Part shown: positions 50,565 to 60,646 of the stretch, piece by piece
Numbering within the stretch: the first letter of the stretch is position 1
How the letters are laid out: each line of letters starts with the position of its first letter
Assembly: GCF_000718555.1 (NCBI RefSeq)
Contig: NZ_JOAN01000018.1
Coordinates: forward strand, 71,290-135,289
Reading direction: 5' to 3'
Source: Micromonospora chokoriensis
GTDB taxonomy: Bacteria > Actinomycetota > Actinomycetes > Mycobacteriales > Micromonosporaceae
Length of the DNA: 64,000 bases
Translations under genes and position numbers: made by a program
The notes under the pieces: generated by a model
What the model saw: the letters and a program-made list of their open reading frames with translations, nothing else
Told to the model about the DNA's origin: nothing
Database searches by the model: none

Positions 50565-52553
50565 TCAGTCCGTGCTGGTGATCGGGAACTTGATGGGTTC
50601 GCCGTCCCACTGCTTCGCCTCGATTCCGGGGAGCGCGGAGAGTGGCTGGGAGGTGTCGAGTTCCCGGTCGAAGACGCCGCGCCACTCCTCTGGAGTGCCG
50701 GTGACAAGAAACGGCCCTATGTGAACCTGCAACGAATCCTCGATCATTTCGACCGGGGTGGACTCACCAGCGATCGTCACGTCGCTGTCAATGCCCGCGA
50801 CCCGCGCTGACTCGATGGCGCTGTCCAGTTCGGCCATGCTGGCCGAGCCCACCCAGGAGATGCCGTCGCCGGACGCCGTGAAGACAATCCGGCCACCGTC
50901 GCGGATGCTGCCGTAGAGGGCCAGATCAAGCGAGAGCCCGGCGCTTGGATCGGCGTTCTCAACGGGTACCTCATCGAGGAATGGCGGCCGGAATCGGTCC
51001 AGGAGCCCGTTCATGGCCTCTGCGAGGAGCGCACGCCGGGCATTGAGGAACCGCTGGTAGCCATTCGGATCCCTCAGCGACTCGTCGAGTGGCACCAGGT
51101 GTGCCCGCAGTTCGTGCTCGTCCAAGCTCGGGAAGTACTCGATCGGGCTCTGGCCGTTGATCTTCTTGTTGGCCTGGGCGGAGATGAACACCAGGTTCGC
51201 GAGATCGTTGACCATGCCCTTGTCGAAGCGGCGATCGTCGAGGGTCGACAGCGGATGGACGTGGTGGTGCTCGAGCCTCGGTGCCATCTCCGTGTCAGGA
51301 AGGATGTCGGAGCCGTACCACCAGTCACGGGCACCTCCGGCCATGGACACGAGTAAACTGAGGAAGAAGTAGGGGCTTTCCTTCGTCCGACCCCGCAGCG
51401 CTCGCTCGGTCACCTCAGCTCGAGAGTTGTCGACGTTGAGGCCCTCAAGCAGCGCCCGGACCGGATCTGGCTGCCGAGCGGCCCGGATGTCCTGGCTCAA
51501 TCGGGTGTCGGTGGAGCCGCTGTAGCGGGTCCGGATGGTGGCGAGCAGAAGCCAGTAGATGATCCCGTTCGAGGTTTCCTCGTCGACTGTGTCGTCAGTG
51601 CGCTCACCGAGGAGCACGACCAGTGGAATCAGCACGATCATCGAGGGCAGCGGGTCCGACCGGGTCAGCTTGAGGTGTGTCTGCAGCAGCGGAACCAGCC
51701 GCCGGAGGCCGCGCTTGACCACTTCCCAGCCCTGCTCAAGCTCCGTGTCGCCGGTCTGCCGCAGCTTGCTGTGGGACCACACCGACAGACCACGTCCGAG
51801 GACGACACCTGCCAGCGCCCGGGAAAGAAAGTTGACGTCGATGTGCCCGTAGCCGTGGTGGAGCCAGTGCTCCGACTCGCGCTGCAGTCTGGTCAACACC
51901 CCCGTCCACCTCGTGGAAAGGGTCGCCATTGCCAGGTCGAGGGTGCCGAGACGGCGGCCGCCGCTGTTGACCCGAACGAAGATCTCCGCGACCTCCTCGT
52001 ACGGAAAGCCCTTGAGGACCTCCATGAAGAACCGCCGGTTGCGCAGCTCCTTGATCTTGCCGAGTCGATCCTCGATCTCGTGATCCTCAAGAGTGGACCC
52101 CGCGTCGAGTAGCCGCTGGGTCAGGCGCAACATGCTCGCCTTCGGGTCGAGCACGTCCGCCACCTTCACCCATTTCGGGTCGCGCTGGGTGGCCGCGCTC
52201 TGGTTCTGGAATTTCTGGTTCTCCACATGAAAAACGACCTGTGCCTCGGGGTGGTCACTGAACACCCGGTGCAGGGACGTCAGGCGTTGTTGGCCGTCGA
52301 GAAGGAAGAGCGGCGGCTTCGACGGCGCCCGTTCAGGTCCGCTGACGAACATCTCCCGGGTCTCCGGGACGTCGTCGGTCTCCCAGAACAGCAGCGAGCC
52401 GAAGGGGTAGCCCCGGTAGATGGAGTCCATCAGCTTGGCGACCTGTGTCGGCTTCCAGACATATTCGCGCTGGATCTCAGGAAGCAGGATCTCGGCACTC
52501 GAGATCTCGTCGATCAGTTTGCCGATGGACCGCTCAATCCTGTCGACGTGCAT
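50565..52553 (-). CDS. GmrSD-type DUF262 restriction protein with HNH-like C-terminal domain
   Basis: 662-aa protein. The N-terminal DUF262 (GmrS) domain has LLPEIQREYVWKPTQVAKLM, SIYRGYPFGSLLFW and the signature LLDGQQRLTSLHR (about residue 90, a ParB-like nucleotidase fold). After a helical middle, residues ~425-475 are the GmrD/HNH-like nuclease: LEHHHVHPLSTLDD, then ANLVFISAQANKKI (H-H..H-P...N...N). GmrSD-type enzymes cut DNA bearing glucosylated or otherwise modified bases. The extra ~130-residue C-terminus is unassigned. ATG 52553 with AAGAGG 7 nt upstream. First gene of the operon with the PUA-HEPN and DUF7662-like genes. Confidence 0.82.
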   Translation of the reverse strand: MHVDRIERSIGKLIDEISSAEILLPEIQREYVWKPTQVAKLMDSIYRGYPFGSLLFWETDDVPETREMFVSGPERAPSKPPLFLLDGQQRLTSLHRVFSDHPEAQVVFHVENQKFQNQSAATQRDPKWVKVADVLDPKASMLRLTQRLLDAGSTLEDHEIEDRLGKIKELRNRRFFMEVLKGFPYEEVAEIFVRVNSGGRRLGTLDLAMATLSTRWTGVLTRLQRESEHWLHHGYGHIDVNFLSRALAGVVLGRGLSVWSHSKLRQTGDTELEQGWEVVKRGLRRLVPLLQTHLKLTRSDPLPSMIVLIPLVVLLGERTDDTVDEETSNGIIYWLLLATIRTRYSGSTDTRLSQDIRAARQPDPVRALLEGLNVDNSRAEVTERALRGRTKESPYFFLSLLVSMAGGARDWWYGSDILPDTEMAPRLEHHHVHPLSTLDDRRFDKGMVNDLANLVFISAQANKKINGQSPIEYFPSLDEHELRAHLVPLDESLRDPNGYQRFLNARRALLAEAMNGLLDRFRPPFLDEVPVENADPSAGLSLDLALYGSIRDGGRIVFTASGDGISWVGSASMAELDSAIESARVAGIDSDVTIAGESTPVEMIEDSLQVHIGPFLVTGTPEEWRGVFDRELDTSQPLSALPGIEAKQWDGEPIKFPITSTD

Positions 52554-52864
52554 CAGTCAACCTCTTCATCCCCGCGAAGGTTATGGAATACCGAGCCGGG
52601 CGTCGACTCAGCGGAGCAGCGATTCCGACCCGCACTCGGGCCGCGGCACGCCGACAGGCAGCGGGACGCGCTGAGCGATTGGCCCGACTGAAGTCCTACC
52701 GTGCATGGGTACGCCTGTCCACCCCATGATCGGCCGTCCGATTCCTGCACGGTGACTGCCGCGTGGAGGATTTGGCTGACGTGCGTCAGCCAGAAAGCCA
52801 ATCCTGCCCAGTCGCGAACGCGCCTGTACCGAACGGGCGGGCGCTGGTCGGTACGGTATGCACC
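52554..52864. promoter_or_regulatory. Divergent control region upstream of pglY
   Basis: This 311-bp gap separates the GmrSD-like gene from pglY. TACGGT at 52852-52857 ends 7 nt before the pglY ATG, with no Shine-Dalgarno, giving the same leaderless geometry as pglW and pglX. No gene is recognised; short open frames here look random. Confidence 0.5.
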
Positions 52865-55800
52865 ATGTCTTCGCCCAGCCCCGCGCCGCTGCTTCGGGAG
52901 TTCATCCACATCCCGGAGCGCACGAGCCAGAGCGACTTCGTGCTCAAACTCGCCGACAGCATCGCCGACGCCGATGCCACTCTGCGCGACTATGTCGTTA
53001 CGGAGCGGCTGCTCGCTAACTTCGATGAGGCGCTCGGGTTGATCCGCTCCGCCGTCGAGGGGCACGCCTCCAAGGCCGCCTACCTGCACGGCTCCTTCGG
53101 TTCCGGTAAGTCGCACTTCATGGCCGTGCTGCACGCGCTACTGCGCGGCGAATCCGCTGCCCGCGGCCGCGACGAGCTGGCCCCGCTGGTGGCAAAGCAC
53201 AGCGTCTGGCTGGACGGGCGCAAGTTCCTGCTTATCCCGTACCACCTGCTCGATGCGCGTTCGTTGGAGCAGCGGGTGCTCGGCGGCTACGTCGACCGGG
53301 TCCGGGCGCTGCACCCCGAGGCGCCCATTCCGGCGGTCCACCGCACCGACGCGCTGCTGGAGCAGGCCGCCTCGCTGCGGGAGAAAATTGGCGACAAGCA
53401 GTTCATCGACGGCCTGCCCGGCGGGGATGCCGAAGACGAGTGGGGCGACAGCGAGACGTTCTGGACGCCGGAGCGCCTGGATGAGGCGTTCGGCGGCGCG
53501 TACTCCGACGAGCTGCGCCGCAAGCTGGTCAACGACCTGCTGACCAGCTGGAACGTCGGCTTCTTCAGCAACGCTCGGGAGGATGCCGAAGCGTTCGTCT
53601 CGCTCGACCGGGGCCTGACCGAGATCAGTCGGCACGCGAAGGAGCTTGGCTACCACGGGTTGATCCTCTTCCTCGACGAGCTGATCCTCTGGTTGGCCAA
53701 TTCGATCGGCGACCAGCAGTTCGTCTCCCGCGAAATCCAGAAGATCACCAACTTCGTCGAGGGCGGCGACACCCGCCGGCCGATTCCGGTGGTCAGCTTC
53801 ATCGCCCGGCAGCGCGACCTGCGCGAGCTGGTCGGCGAAGAGGTCACCGGCGCCAATGAGCTGAGCTACCAGGACACCCTCAATCTGGCCAGCGGCCGGT
53901 TCGACGTGATCAAACTCGAGGACCGCAACCTCCCAGAAATCGCTCGCCGCCGGCTGCTCAAGGCGCGCGACGACCGACCCGGGGCGGGCGAGGCAATCTC
54001 CCGGGCCTTCGACGCCACCGCCAAGGTACGGCGAGAGGTCTTCGACACCCTTCTCGGCACCGACTCCGGCAGCGGCGCCGACATTGACGCCTTCCGGTCG
54101 ACGTACCCGTTCAGCCCGGCATTCCTCTCCACCTTGGTGCACGTCTCCAGCGCGTTGCAGCGCTCCCGGACTGCGCTGAAGCTGATGCGTCAGCTATTGG
54201 TCGACCGCCGCGACACCCTGCGCCTCGGCCAACTGGTGCCTCTCGGGGACCTCTACGACGTCATCAGCACCGGCGGCGACCAGCCCTTCACCGAGAAGCT
54301 CAAGGCCGAGTTCGAGATGGCCCAGAAGCTCTACGACCTGAAACTGCGGCCCTACCTACTCAGCCAGTACGACCTCACGGACGACGACCTGGACGCGGCA
54401 CGCCGGGGTGACACCCAGCCGGCTGAGACGGTCGGACGGGTTCGCGCCTTCACCGGCGACGACCGGCTGATCAAGACGCTGCTATTGGCCGCGCTGGCGC
54501 CCAGCGTCCCCGCGCTGCGCAACCTCACCGCCCGACGGCTCTCGGCGCTCAACCACGGCAGCATCACCAGCCCAATACCGGGAGGCGAGGTCGCCCAGGT
54601 CAACCGAAAGCTGACCGACTGGGCCGGCCGGTTCGCCGAGATCCGCATCGGCGAGGGCGACGACCCGATCGTGTCGCTGGAGTTGGTCGGCGTCGACGTC
54701 GACAGCGTGCTCGCCACCGCCAAGCACTACGACAACGAGGGGGCCCGCAAGCACCTCGTGCAGCGGCTGCTCTGGAAACAGCTCGGCGTGCCGTGGAGCG
54801 ACTCGTTCTTCGCCGAGGCCGGGCTGACCTGGCGGGGGAGTCGCCGCACGATCGAGCTGGTGTACGGCAACGTCCGCGACCCGTACGACATTAGGGATGA
54901 GGCATTCCCCCCGAACGACCCGACCGGCTGGCGTTTGATCGTCGACTATCCGTTCGACGACGGTAGTCACGGTCCGGCCGATGACCGGCAGCGGGTCCAA
55001 GAGCTGAGCGGCCGGATGAGCCCTCGCACGGTCTGCTGGATTCCGGCGGCGTTGACCATTGAGCGCCGCACCGAGCTGGGCAAGCTCGCCATCATCGACA
55101 AGTTGCTGGAGGGGCAGCGCTTCGACAGCCACGCCGAGCACCTCAACCCCGACGACCGTCGGCGGGCACACGCGGCGCTGACCAACCAGCGCAGCGCGCT
55201 GCTGAACAAGATGCAGGCGGTACTGCGCCAGGCGTACGGGCTGGCGGGCAAGCAGCCCTCGGATGTGCAGCTCGGCTTCGATGACCACCTGCAGTCGCTC
55301 ACCCGCGCGTTGGAGCCGAAACTGCCGATGGGCGCCACGTTCGCCGACGCGCTGCGCAGCCTCGGCGATCAGATGCTCAGCCAGCAGTTCCCCGCCCACC
55401 CTGACTTCGACCCCGACCGCAAGGGCGAGCCTGTGCGTCTGCCCGACGTGAAGGTAGTGCTTGACCACGTCCGGCGAGCGGTCGAGTCGCCGGAGGGCCG
55501 CGTCGAGGTCGAGCGAGCGCATCGCCAGACCATGCGCCGGATCGCCAATCCGCTCGGGCTCGGCACGATGCACGAGGCGGCCTTCGTCGTCGAGGGCCAG
55601 TGGGCGCAGCATTTCCACCACAGGGCGGCCGCCGAGGGCGTCAGCGGTGAGCTGCGCGTCGCCGACATCTTGGGCTGGATCGACGAACCCAGCCCACGCG
55701 GTCTCGACCCGATCGTGGCGCAGCTCGTTGTCGCCACCTTCGCCGAGCAGACCGACCGTGCCTTCCACCTGCACGGAAGCCCGGTCACACCCGCTCCTGA

Positions 55801-56578
55801 ACCAGGCAAGATCACGACCGACCATGCGCTGCGTGAGGAGCGTCTGCCCAGCGAGGACGATTGGGTAGAGTCTCGGGCCCGAGCCGGGGCGATTTTCGGT
55901 GTGCACAACCTGAACTTGCGGCGGGGCCGGCTGGTGGCGATGTTTGGTCGCGACATCAGCAACGAAGGCGCGCGGTATCGAGAAGCGGCGCACGGCCTGA
56001 CCGCCCGGCTCGAGCAGCACGACAAATGGCTGGGTATCGACCAGGCGTCGCCGTCAGGACGGCTCGCCACCGCTCGCGCGGCGGCTGACCTGCTGGAGCG
56101 GCTGGCGACCGGGCGTACGGCCGTGGAGACCATCGAGCGGTTGGCTCGGGCGGAGCTCGCCGGACCGGCCGACAGGGTCGGAAAGAGCATCAAGAGCGCG
56201 GCCCAGGTGTCCGCCGAGCTGGCCCACGCGGCGTGGGAGAACTTCGAGATCATTGCCGGCCTCGGCGAGCCATACGCCGGGGAGGCGACTGCGATCCTCG
56301 CCGAGCTGCGCCGCGTCGGCCAGGCCGACGAGCTGACCGCGCCGCTGAGCCCGGCTCTCCGGCGCGCGCAATCTGAGGCGGTGGCACTCATCCGGCGCGC
56401 CACCAAGAAGCCGTCGCCGCCGCTGCCTCCGCTGCCGCCGCCTCCGCCGCCCCCGCCCGTCGGGGGTAAGGCGGTCGTTTCGGCCGGGCTCTCCGAGGAT
56501 GCGGTGAACGAACTTCGCCAGTACGTAGCCGCCCACCCGGATGCGACCATCGAGGTGACCTGGAGAATCGTTTCGTGA
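52865..56578 (+). CDS. pglY: BREX type 2 (Pgl) ATPase PglY
   Basis: 1237-aa P-loop ATPase. Walker A HGSFGSGKSHFMAVL is at about residue 75; Walker B LILFLDELILWL at about residue 267. The domain order and size match PglY, the large ATPase of BREX type 2 (counterpart of BrxC). A Pro-rich run (about 1180-1200) precedes the C-terminal strand. The ATG at 52865 is chosen over an upstream start at 52763 because it gives the conserved REFIHIPERTSQSDFV N-terminus and sits 7 nt after a -10 box. Stop overlaps pglZ (GTGA). First gene of the pglY-pglZ-brxD-brxHI operon. Confidence 0.93.
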   Translation: MSSPSPAPLLREFIHIPERTSQSDFVLKLADSIADADATLRDYVVTERLLANFDEALGLIRSAVEGHASKAAYLHGSFGSGKSHFMAVLHALLRGESAARGRDELAPLVAKHSVWLDGRKFLLIPYHLLDARSLEQRVLGGYVDRVRALHPEAPIPAVHRTDALLEQAASLREKIGDKQFIDGLPGGDAEDEWGDSETFWTPERLDEAFGGAYSDELRRKLVNDLLTSWNVGFFSNAREDAEAFVSLDRGLTEISRHAKELGYHGLILFLDELILWLANSIGDQQFVSREIQKITNFVEGGDTRRPIPVVSFIARQRDLRELVGEEVTGANELSYQDTLNLASGRFDVIKLEDRNLPEIARRRLLKARDDRPGAGEAISRAFDATAKVRREVFDTLLGTDSGSGADIDAFRSTYPFSPAFLSTLVHVSSALQRSRTALKLMRQLLVDRRDTLRLGQLVPLGDLYDVISTGGDQPFTEKLKAEFEMAQKLYDLKLRPYLLSQYDLTDDDLDAARRGDTQPAETVGRVRAFTGDDRLIKTLLLAALAPSVPALRNLTARRLSALNHGSITSPIPGGEVAQVNRKLTDWAGRFAEIRIGEGDDPIVSLELVGVDVDSVLATAKHYDNEGARKHLVQRLLWKQLGVPWSDSFFAEAGLTWRGSRRTIELVYGNVRDPYDIRDEAFPPNDPTGWRLIVDYPFDDGSHGPADDRQRVQELSGRMSPRTVCWIPAALTIERRTELGKLAIIDKLLEGQRFDSHAEHLNPDDRRRAHAALTNQRSALLNKMQAVLRQAYGLAGKQPSDVQLGFDDHLQSLTRALEPKLPMGATFADALRSLGDQMLSQQFPAHPDFDPDRKGEPVRLPDVKVVLDHVRRAVESPEGRVEVERAHRQTMRRIANPLGLGTMHEAAFVVEGQWAQHFHHRAAAEGVSGELRVADILGWIDEPSPRGLDPIVAQLVVATFAEQTDRAFHLHGSPVTPAPEPGKITTDHALREERLPSEDDWVESRARAGAIFGVHNLNLRRGRLVAMFGRDISNEGARYREAAHGLTARLEQHDKWLGIDQASPSGRLATARAAADLLERLATGRTAVETIERLARAELAGPADRVGKSIKSAAQVSAELAHAAWENFEIIAGLGEPYAGEATAILAELRRVGQADELTAPLSPALRRAQSEAVALIRRATKKPSPPLPPLPPPPPPPPVGGKAVVSAGLSEDAVNELRQYVAAHPDATIEVTWRIVS

Positions 56579-59322
56579 CTCAGGCACCTGCACCGGCTCA
56601 GGCACTGCGGATCAGCCCTGTGGCTCTGCGGCAGAAGGTGGCGCAGCAGCTCGAACGGCACCGTAACGGCGACGCGTACCCGGTGATGGTGATCCGGGCG
56701 GAGCCGACCTGGCCGCACGACCCGACGCTGCTGTTGCCGGACGGACGCCCGGTCCGAGTAGTGCCGTGCGTCTCTCCGCTGGCCGTGTGGGAGCACCTTG
56801 TCGCCGACCGCGACGAGGAGGTCCTCGTCCTGCTGACCGATGTCCCAGAGTCGGTGCTGCACCACGGCGTGCGTAGTCGAGTTTTCCGTCAGCGCGTCAT
56901 CATCGTGGAACCCTGGGACCTGGTCGTCGACGCGTTCGGCGCCCACCTGCCGGACACCGCGCTGGAACGCGAGGCCTGGGCCGGCGAGGCGTTGCTCGAC
57001 GCCATGCCGCCGGGCGGCTGGCCGGGGCTGGCCACGTCGGTGTTGACCCGCGACATGGCGCTGCGGCATCTCGCGGCGGTCCGGCTCGGTCTCGACCGGC
57101 AGGGCATCGGCCCGGACGACCTGGACGTGACGGCGCTGTTGCGGTGGAGCGCCGAGCCGGGTGCCGTCGAGGCCTACGGACTGCTACGGGAGGCCGAGCG
57201 AAACGGGCTCGCACGCTGGCTGCTGGAACAGTTCGGCCGGCCGGCGAAGGCACTCTTTGCGCTGGTCGATGCCGGGCACGGCACCGAGGCGTTGCCACTG
57301 GGCCTGGTCTGCGATGCGCTCTGGAGCACCGAGAGCGCTGACTCCGTGCGCGCCCAGGGGCGCATCGACCAGTACTTCGGCAACCTTAATGACGATGCCA
57401 CCGTGCGTAGCTTCGCCGCGGCGACCGTGCAAGTGGTGACCACGCTGTTGAGCGCGCCGCGCGCGGCGGTTCGCCGGGACGGACACGCCATCCTCGACCG
57501 AGCGGAACAGCTACTCATCCAGTTCTCTGCTGCCAGCAGCGCGGGTCACAGTCCGATCCTACGGACGGGCTTCGCTAACCGCCTCGGTGTCGTGGCGGGG
57601 GCGCTGCTCGCCGGGCTGCGGAACCCCGCGAACCCGGAACTCGATCTGGCGGTCGAACACCTCGCCGGGCATCGACTCGCCGAGGCCGAGGCCGAGGCAG
57701 AACGGGTACGTCGAGCCCAGATGGCCCAGCGGTTGGTGCGCTGGCTCGGCACGACGGTGGTGCCTCCGCAGAGCGTCGCGGACGGCGTGGATCGCCATAT
57801 CGCCGAGTGGGGGTGGGTGGATCAGGCGCTCAACCATGTCTGGGCCGGCGAGGAGACCCATCCGCAGCTGCAGCGGGTGTACCGGGAGATTCATGAGCTG
57901 GCGCAGCAGCGGCGGCGTGAACTCGACGGGGCGTTCGCCGGCCGGCTCGCGGCGTGGGCCACCGCTGGGCCGGGAAGCGACGGCGACCTGCTCACCGTCG
58001 AGAATCTCCTGCCGCGCGTGGTCGATCCGCTGATCCGTGCCGGCCGCCCAGTGCTACTCGCTGTGCTCGACGGAATGAGCGCCGCAGTCGCGGTGCAGCT
58101 CGCGGACGAGTTGGCCCCGCACTGGGTTGAGTACGACCCGCTGGCAGGATCGGGGGCGGCCCGGCGTCGGGGAATCGTTGCCGCGCTGCCCACCCTCACG
58201 GCGGTTTCCCGCACGTCGCTCTTTGCCGGCGCACTACGTGCCGGAAATCAGGACCTGGAGCGGAGGCTTTTCGCCGAGGGGCGATGGGGCCGGGACTCCC
58301 GAATCTTCCACAAGGGTCCGGCGCGCGGCGGAGCGGGCGAGGTCATCGCCGCCGAGTTGACCGATGCCGTCGCGAGTTCTGCTCCCGTGGTGGCCGTAGT
58401 GATCAATACGGTCGATGACGCGTTGGCCCACGGTCGGGAGGGCGATGAAGCCGGATGGCAACTCAACGATCTCGGCTTCCTGCGCAGCCTGCTCGACCAG
58501 GCTCGTCGCACCGGCCGGGCCGTCATCATCACCAGTGACCACGGGCACATTCTTGAGCGTGGGGGTCAGCACCTCAAGACACCGGACGCGGCATCCGCCC
58601 GGCACCGGATCGGGGCTGGCCCGGCCGGCCCTGGTGAGGTGGAACTGACCGGTCCGAGGGTTATCTCGGATGACAATCGCATCATCGCGCTCTGGGATCC
58701 GCTGCTGCGCCACCGTCCGAGCCGGGCGGGCTACCACGGCGGTGCGTCGCTGGCCGAGGTGACCATCCCGCTGCTGGCCTACCTGCTGCCCAACGTAACC
58801 GAGCCACCGTCGGGCTGGGCGCCCGTCGAGGAGCGCACACCGGAGTGGTGGCAGACGGGGGCTGCCGCATCGGGGCCGAGCGCTCCGGCGCGGCCGTCGA
58901 CTGCGCCGAAGCCACGCCGTAAGGCACCTGCCGTCGCTGCGGACGCGCTCTTCGACGTACCGGACGTGGCGGCCGAACCGCAGGCAGCATCGCCCGTCGG
59001 CGACGGTGACCTGGTTGCGGCGCTGCTATCCACCGAACTGTTCGAGGCGCAGCACAGCCTGACGCCGCGGCGGGTCGAGCTGAAGAAGATCCAGGCGGCG
59101 CTACGAGCACTTGTCGACGCCAAGGGCGTACTGCCCGTTGCGGTCCTGGCGCAGCGGTCCGGCGAGACACCGGTTCGGGCGGTCGGCTTCGCCACCACCC
59201 TGCAACGGATCTTCAACGTGGACAACTATCCGGTGTTGTCGCTCACCGATAACGGTCGGACCATCCGGCTGGACCTCCAACTACTTCAGGAGCAGTTCCG
59301 CCTGCGAGGAGGGGCAGAGTGA
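56575..59322 (+). CDS. pglZ: BREX type 2 alkaline-phosphatase-like protein PglZ
   Basis: 915-aa protein. The PglZ alkaline-phosphatase superfamily core runs from about residue 490 (VLLAVLDGMSAAVAVQLADE, metal-binding Asp) to IITSDHGHILERGGQ at about 650 (D-H-G-H), with YHGGASLAEVTIPLLAYL further on. The N-terminal half is helical. PglZ is the signature gene of all BREX systems. GTG start overlaps pglY stop and its stop overlaps brxD start, so translation is coupled. Confidence 0.94.
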   Translation: MTQAPAPAQALRISPVALRQKVAQQLERHRNGDAYPVMVIRAEPTWPHDPTLLLPDGRPVRVVPCVSPLAVWEHLVADRDEEVLVLLTDVPESVLHHGVRSRVFRQRVIIVEPWDLVVDAFGAHLPDTALEREAWAGEALLDAMPPGGWPGLATSVLTRDMALRHLAAVRLGLDRQGIGPDDLDVTALLRWSAEPGAVEAYGLLREAERNGLARWLLEQFGRPAKALFALVDAGHGTEALPLGLVCDALWSTESADSVRAQGRIDQYFGNLNDDATVRSFAAATVQVVTTLLSAPRAAVRRDGHAILDRAEQLLIQFSAASSAGHSPILRTGFANRLGVVAGALLAGLRNPANPELDLAVEHLAGHRLAEAEAEAERVRRAQMAQRLVRWLGTTVVPPQSVADGVDRHIAEWGWVDQALNHVWAGEETHPQLQRVYREIHELAQQRRRELDGAFAGRLAAWATAGPGSDGDLLTVENLLPRVVDPLIRAGRPVLLAVLDGMSAAVAVQLADELAPHWVEYDPLAGSGAARRRGIVAALPTLTAVSRTSLFAGALRAGNQDLERRLFAEGRWGRDSRIFHKGPARGGAGEVIAAELTDAVASSAPVVAVVINTVDDALAHGREGDEAGWQLNDLGFLRSLLDQARRTGRAVIITSDHGHILERGGQHLKTPDAASARHRIGAGPAGPGEVELTGPRVISDDNRIIALWDPLLRHRPSRAGYHGGASLAEVTIPLLAYLLPNVTEPPSGWAPVEERTPEWWQTGAAASGPSAPARPSTAPKPRRKAPAVAADALFDVPDVAAEPQAASPVGDGDLVAALLSTELFEAQHSLTPRRVELKKIQAALRALVDAKGVLPVAVLAQRSGETPVRAVGFATTLQRIFNVDNYPVLSLTDNGRTIRLDLQLLQEQFRLRGGAE

Positions 59323-60632
59323 CGACGGTCAGCCCGGCGCGGCGCCGCGAGGTGATCGACGCGCTGCGGCGCGGCGCCGTGCCATCGGCCGGGCTGGACC
59401 TCTTCGCGGTGGGGTTGGATCGCTTCGCCGGGGCCATCGGCGATGAGATGGACAGCGTCGCCTCCGGCAGTTCCGTCTTCAAGGCGGTTCGCGGCGAGTA
59501 CGGCTCCGGTAAGACGTTCTTCGCCCGGTGGATCGCCGAGCGGGCCAAACAGGCGAACCTCGCCGTCGCCGAGGTGCAGATCTCCGAAAACGAAACGCCC
59601 TTACACAAGCTGGAAACCGTCTACCGCCGGCTCAGCGAGCGCCTCACCACTTCAACGTTCCCGCCCAGCGCACTCCGTCCGATCGTCGACGGCTGGTTCT
59701 ATGCGCTGGAGGAGGATGTCTTGGCCGCAGGGCAGATCGCCGCGGATGACGCCGACGCTCTCGACGGCGCGGTCGACACTCTGCTCGACCAACGGCTGGC
59801 CCTGGTGAGCCGGAGCGCTCCCGCTTTCGCTGCCGCGCTGCGCGGCTACCGGGCTGCTGCCGCGCGGGGAGACGCGGCAACGGCAGACGCCGTGCTCGCC
59901 TGGCTCGGTGGGCAGCCGCACGTCGCGGCTGCCGCCCGTCGGGCAGCCGGTGTACGGGGCGATCTCGACCACTTCGCGGCGCTCAGCTTCCTGCAAGGGC
60001 TGCTGGCCGTGCTCCGCGACAGTGGGCATCCCGGTCTGCTGCTGGTGCTCGACGAGGTGGAAACGCTACAACGGGTCAGGTCGGATGCCCGGGACAAGGC
60101 GCTCAACGCCCTTCGGCAACTCATCGACGAGGTGCACTCCGGACGGTTTCCTGGTCTCTATCTGGTCATTACCGGCACGCCGGCTTTTTACGAAGGCCCG
60201 CAGGGCGTCCAACGGCTCGCGCCATTGGCGCAGCGCCTCGCCGTGGATTTCAGCACTGATCCACGTTTCGACAATCCCCGTGCAGTGCAGATCCGGCTGC
60301 CGGGCTTCACCGTCGACTCCCTCGTGGAACTCGGCGGTCGGGTGCGAAACCTCTACGCCGACGGATCTGCCTCGCCGGAGCGGGTGGCCACGCTGGTCGA
60401 CGATCGGTACCTCGGTGAGCTGTCACGAGCAGTCGCCGGTGGTCTCGGCGGCAAGGTCGGGGTGGCACCGCGGCTGTTTCTCAAGAAACTTGTGGGGGAG
60501 GTGCTCGACCGGGTGGACCAGTTCCCCGAGTTCGACCCTCGGCAACACTACGCACTCACCCTGTCCACGGCTGAAATGACAGAGGTGGAGCGAAACGCCA
60601 TGAGCGCCGACGAGATCTTGCTCGAGCTCTGA
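59319..60632 (+). CDS. brxD: BREX system ATP-binding protein BrxD
   Basis: 437-aa AAA-type ATPase. Walker A RGEYGSGKTFFARWIAER is at about residue 59 and Walker B LLLVLDEVETLQRV at about 240; the sensor segment LYLVITGTPAFYEG follows. Size and position match BrxD of BREX type 2. GTG start overlaps the pglZ stop by 4 nt. It precedes brxHI by 14 bp. Confidence 0.9.
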   Translation: MTTVSPARRREVIDALRRGAVPSAGLDLFAVGLDRFAGAIGDEMDSVASGSSVFKAVRGEYGSGKTFFARWIAERAKQANLAVAEVQISENETPLHKLETVYRRLSERLTTSTFPPSALRPIVDGWFYALEEDVLAAGQIAADDADALDGAVDTLLDQRLALVSRSAPAFAAALRGYRAAAARGDAATADAVLAWLGGQPHVAAAARRAAGVRGDLDHFAALSFLQGLLAVLRDSGHPGLLLVLDEVETLQRVRSDARDKALNALRQLIDEVHSGRFPGLYLVITGTPAFYEGPQGVQRLAPLAQRLAVDFSTDPRFDNPRAVQIRLPGFTVDSLVELGGRVRNLYADGSASPERVATLVDDRYLGELSRAVAGGLGGKVGVAPRLFLKKLVGEVLDRVDQFPEFDPRQHYALTLSTAEMTEVERNAMSADEILLEL

Positions 60633-60646
60633 AGGACGTCGAGGTC

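Noticed and set aside
54482..57069. Long minus-strand open frames over pglY and pglZ
   Set aside because: They are antisense to conserved BREX genes and show no motif.
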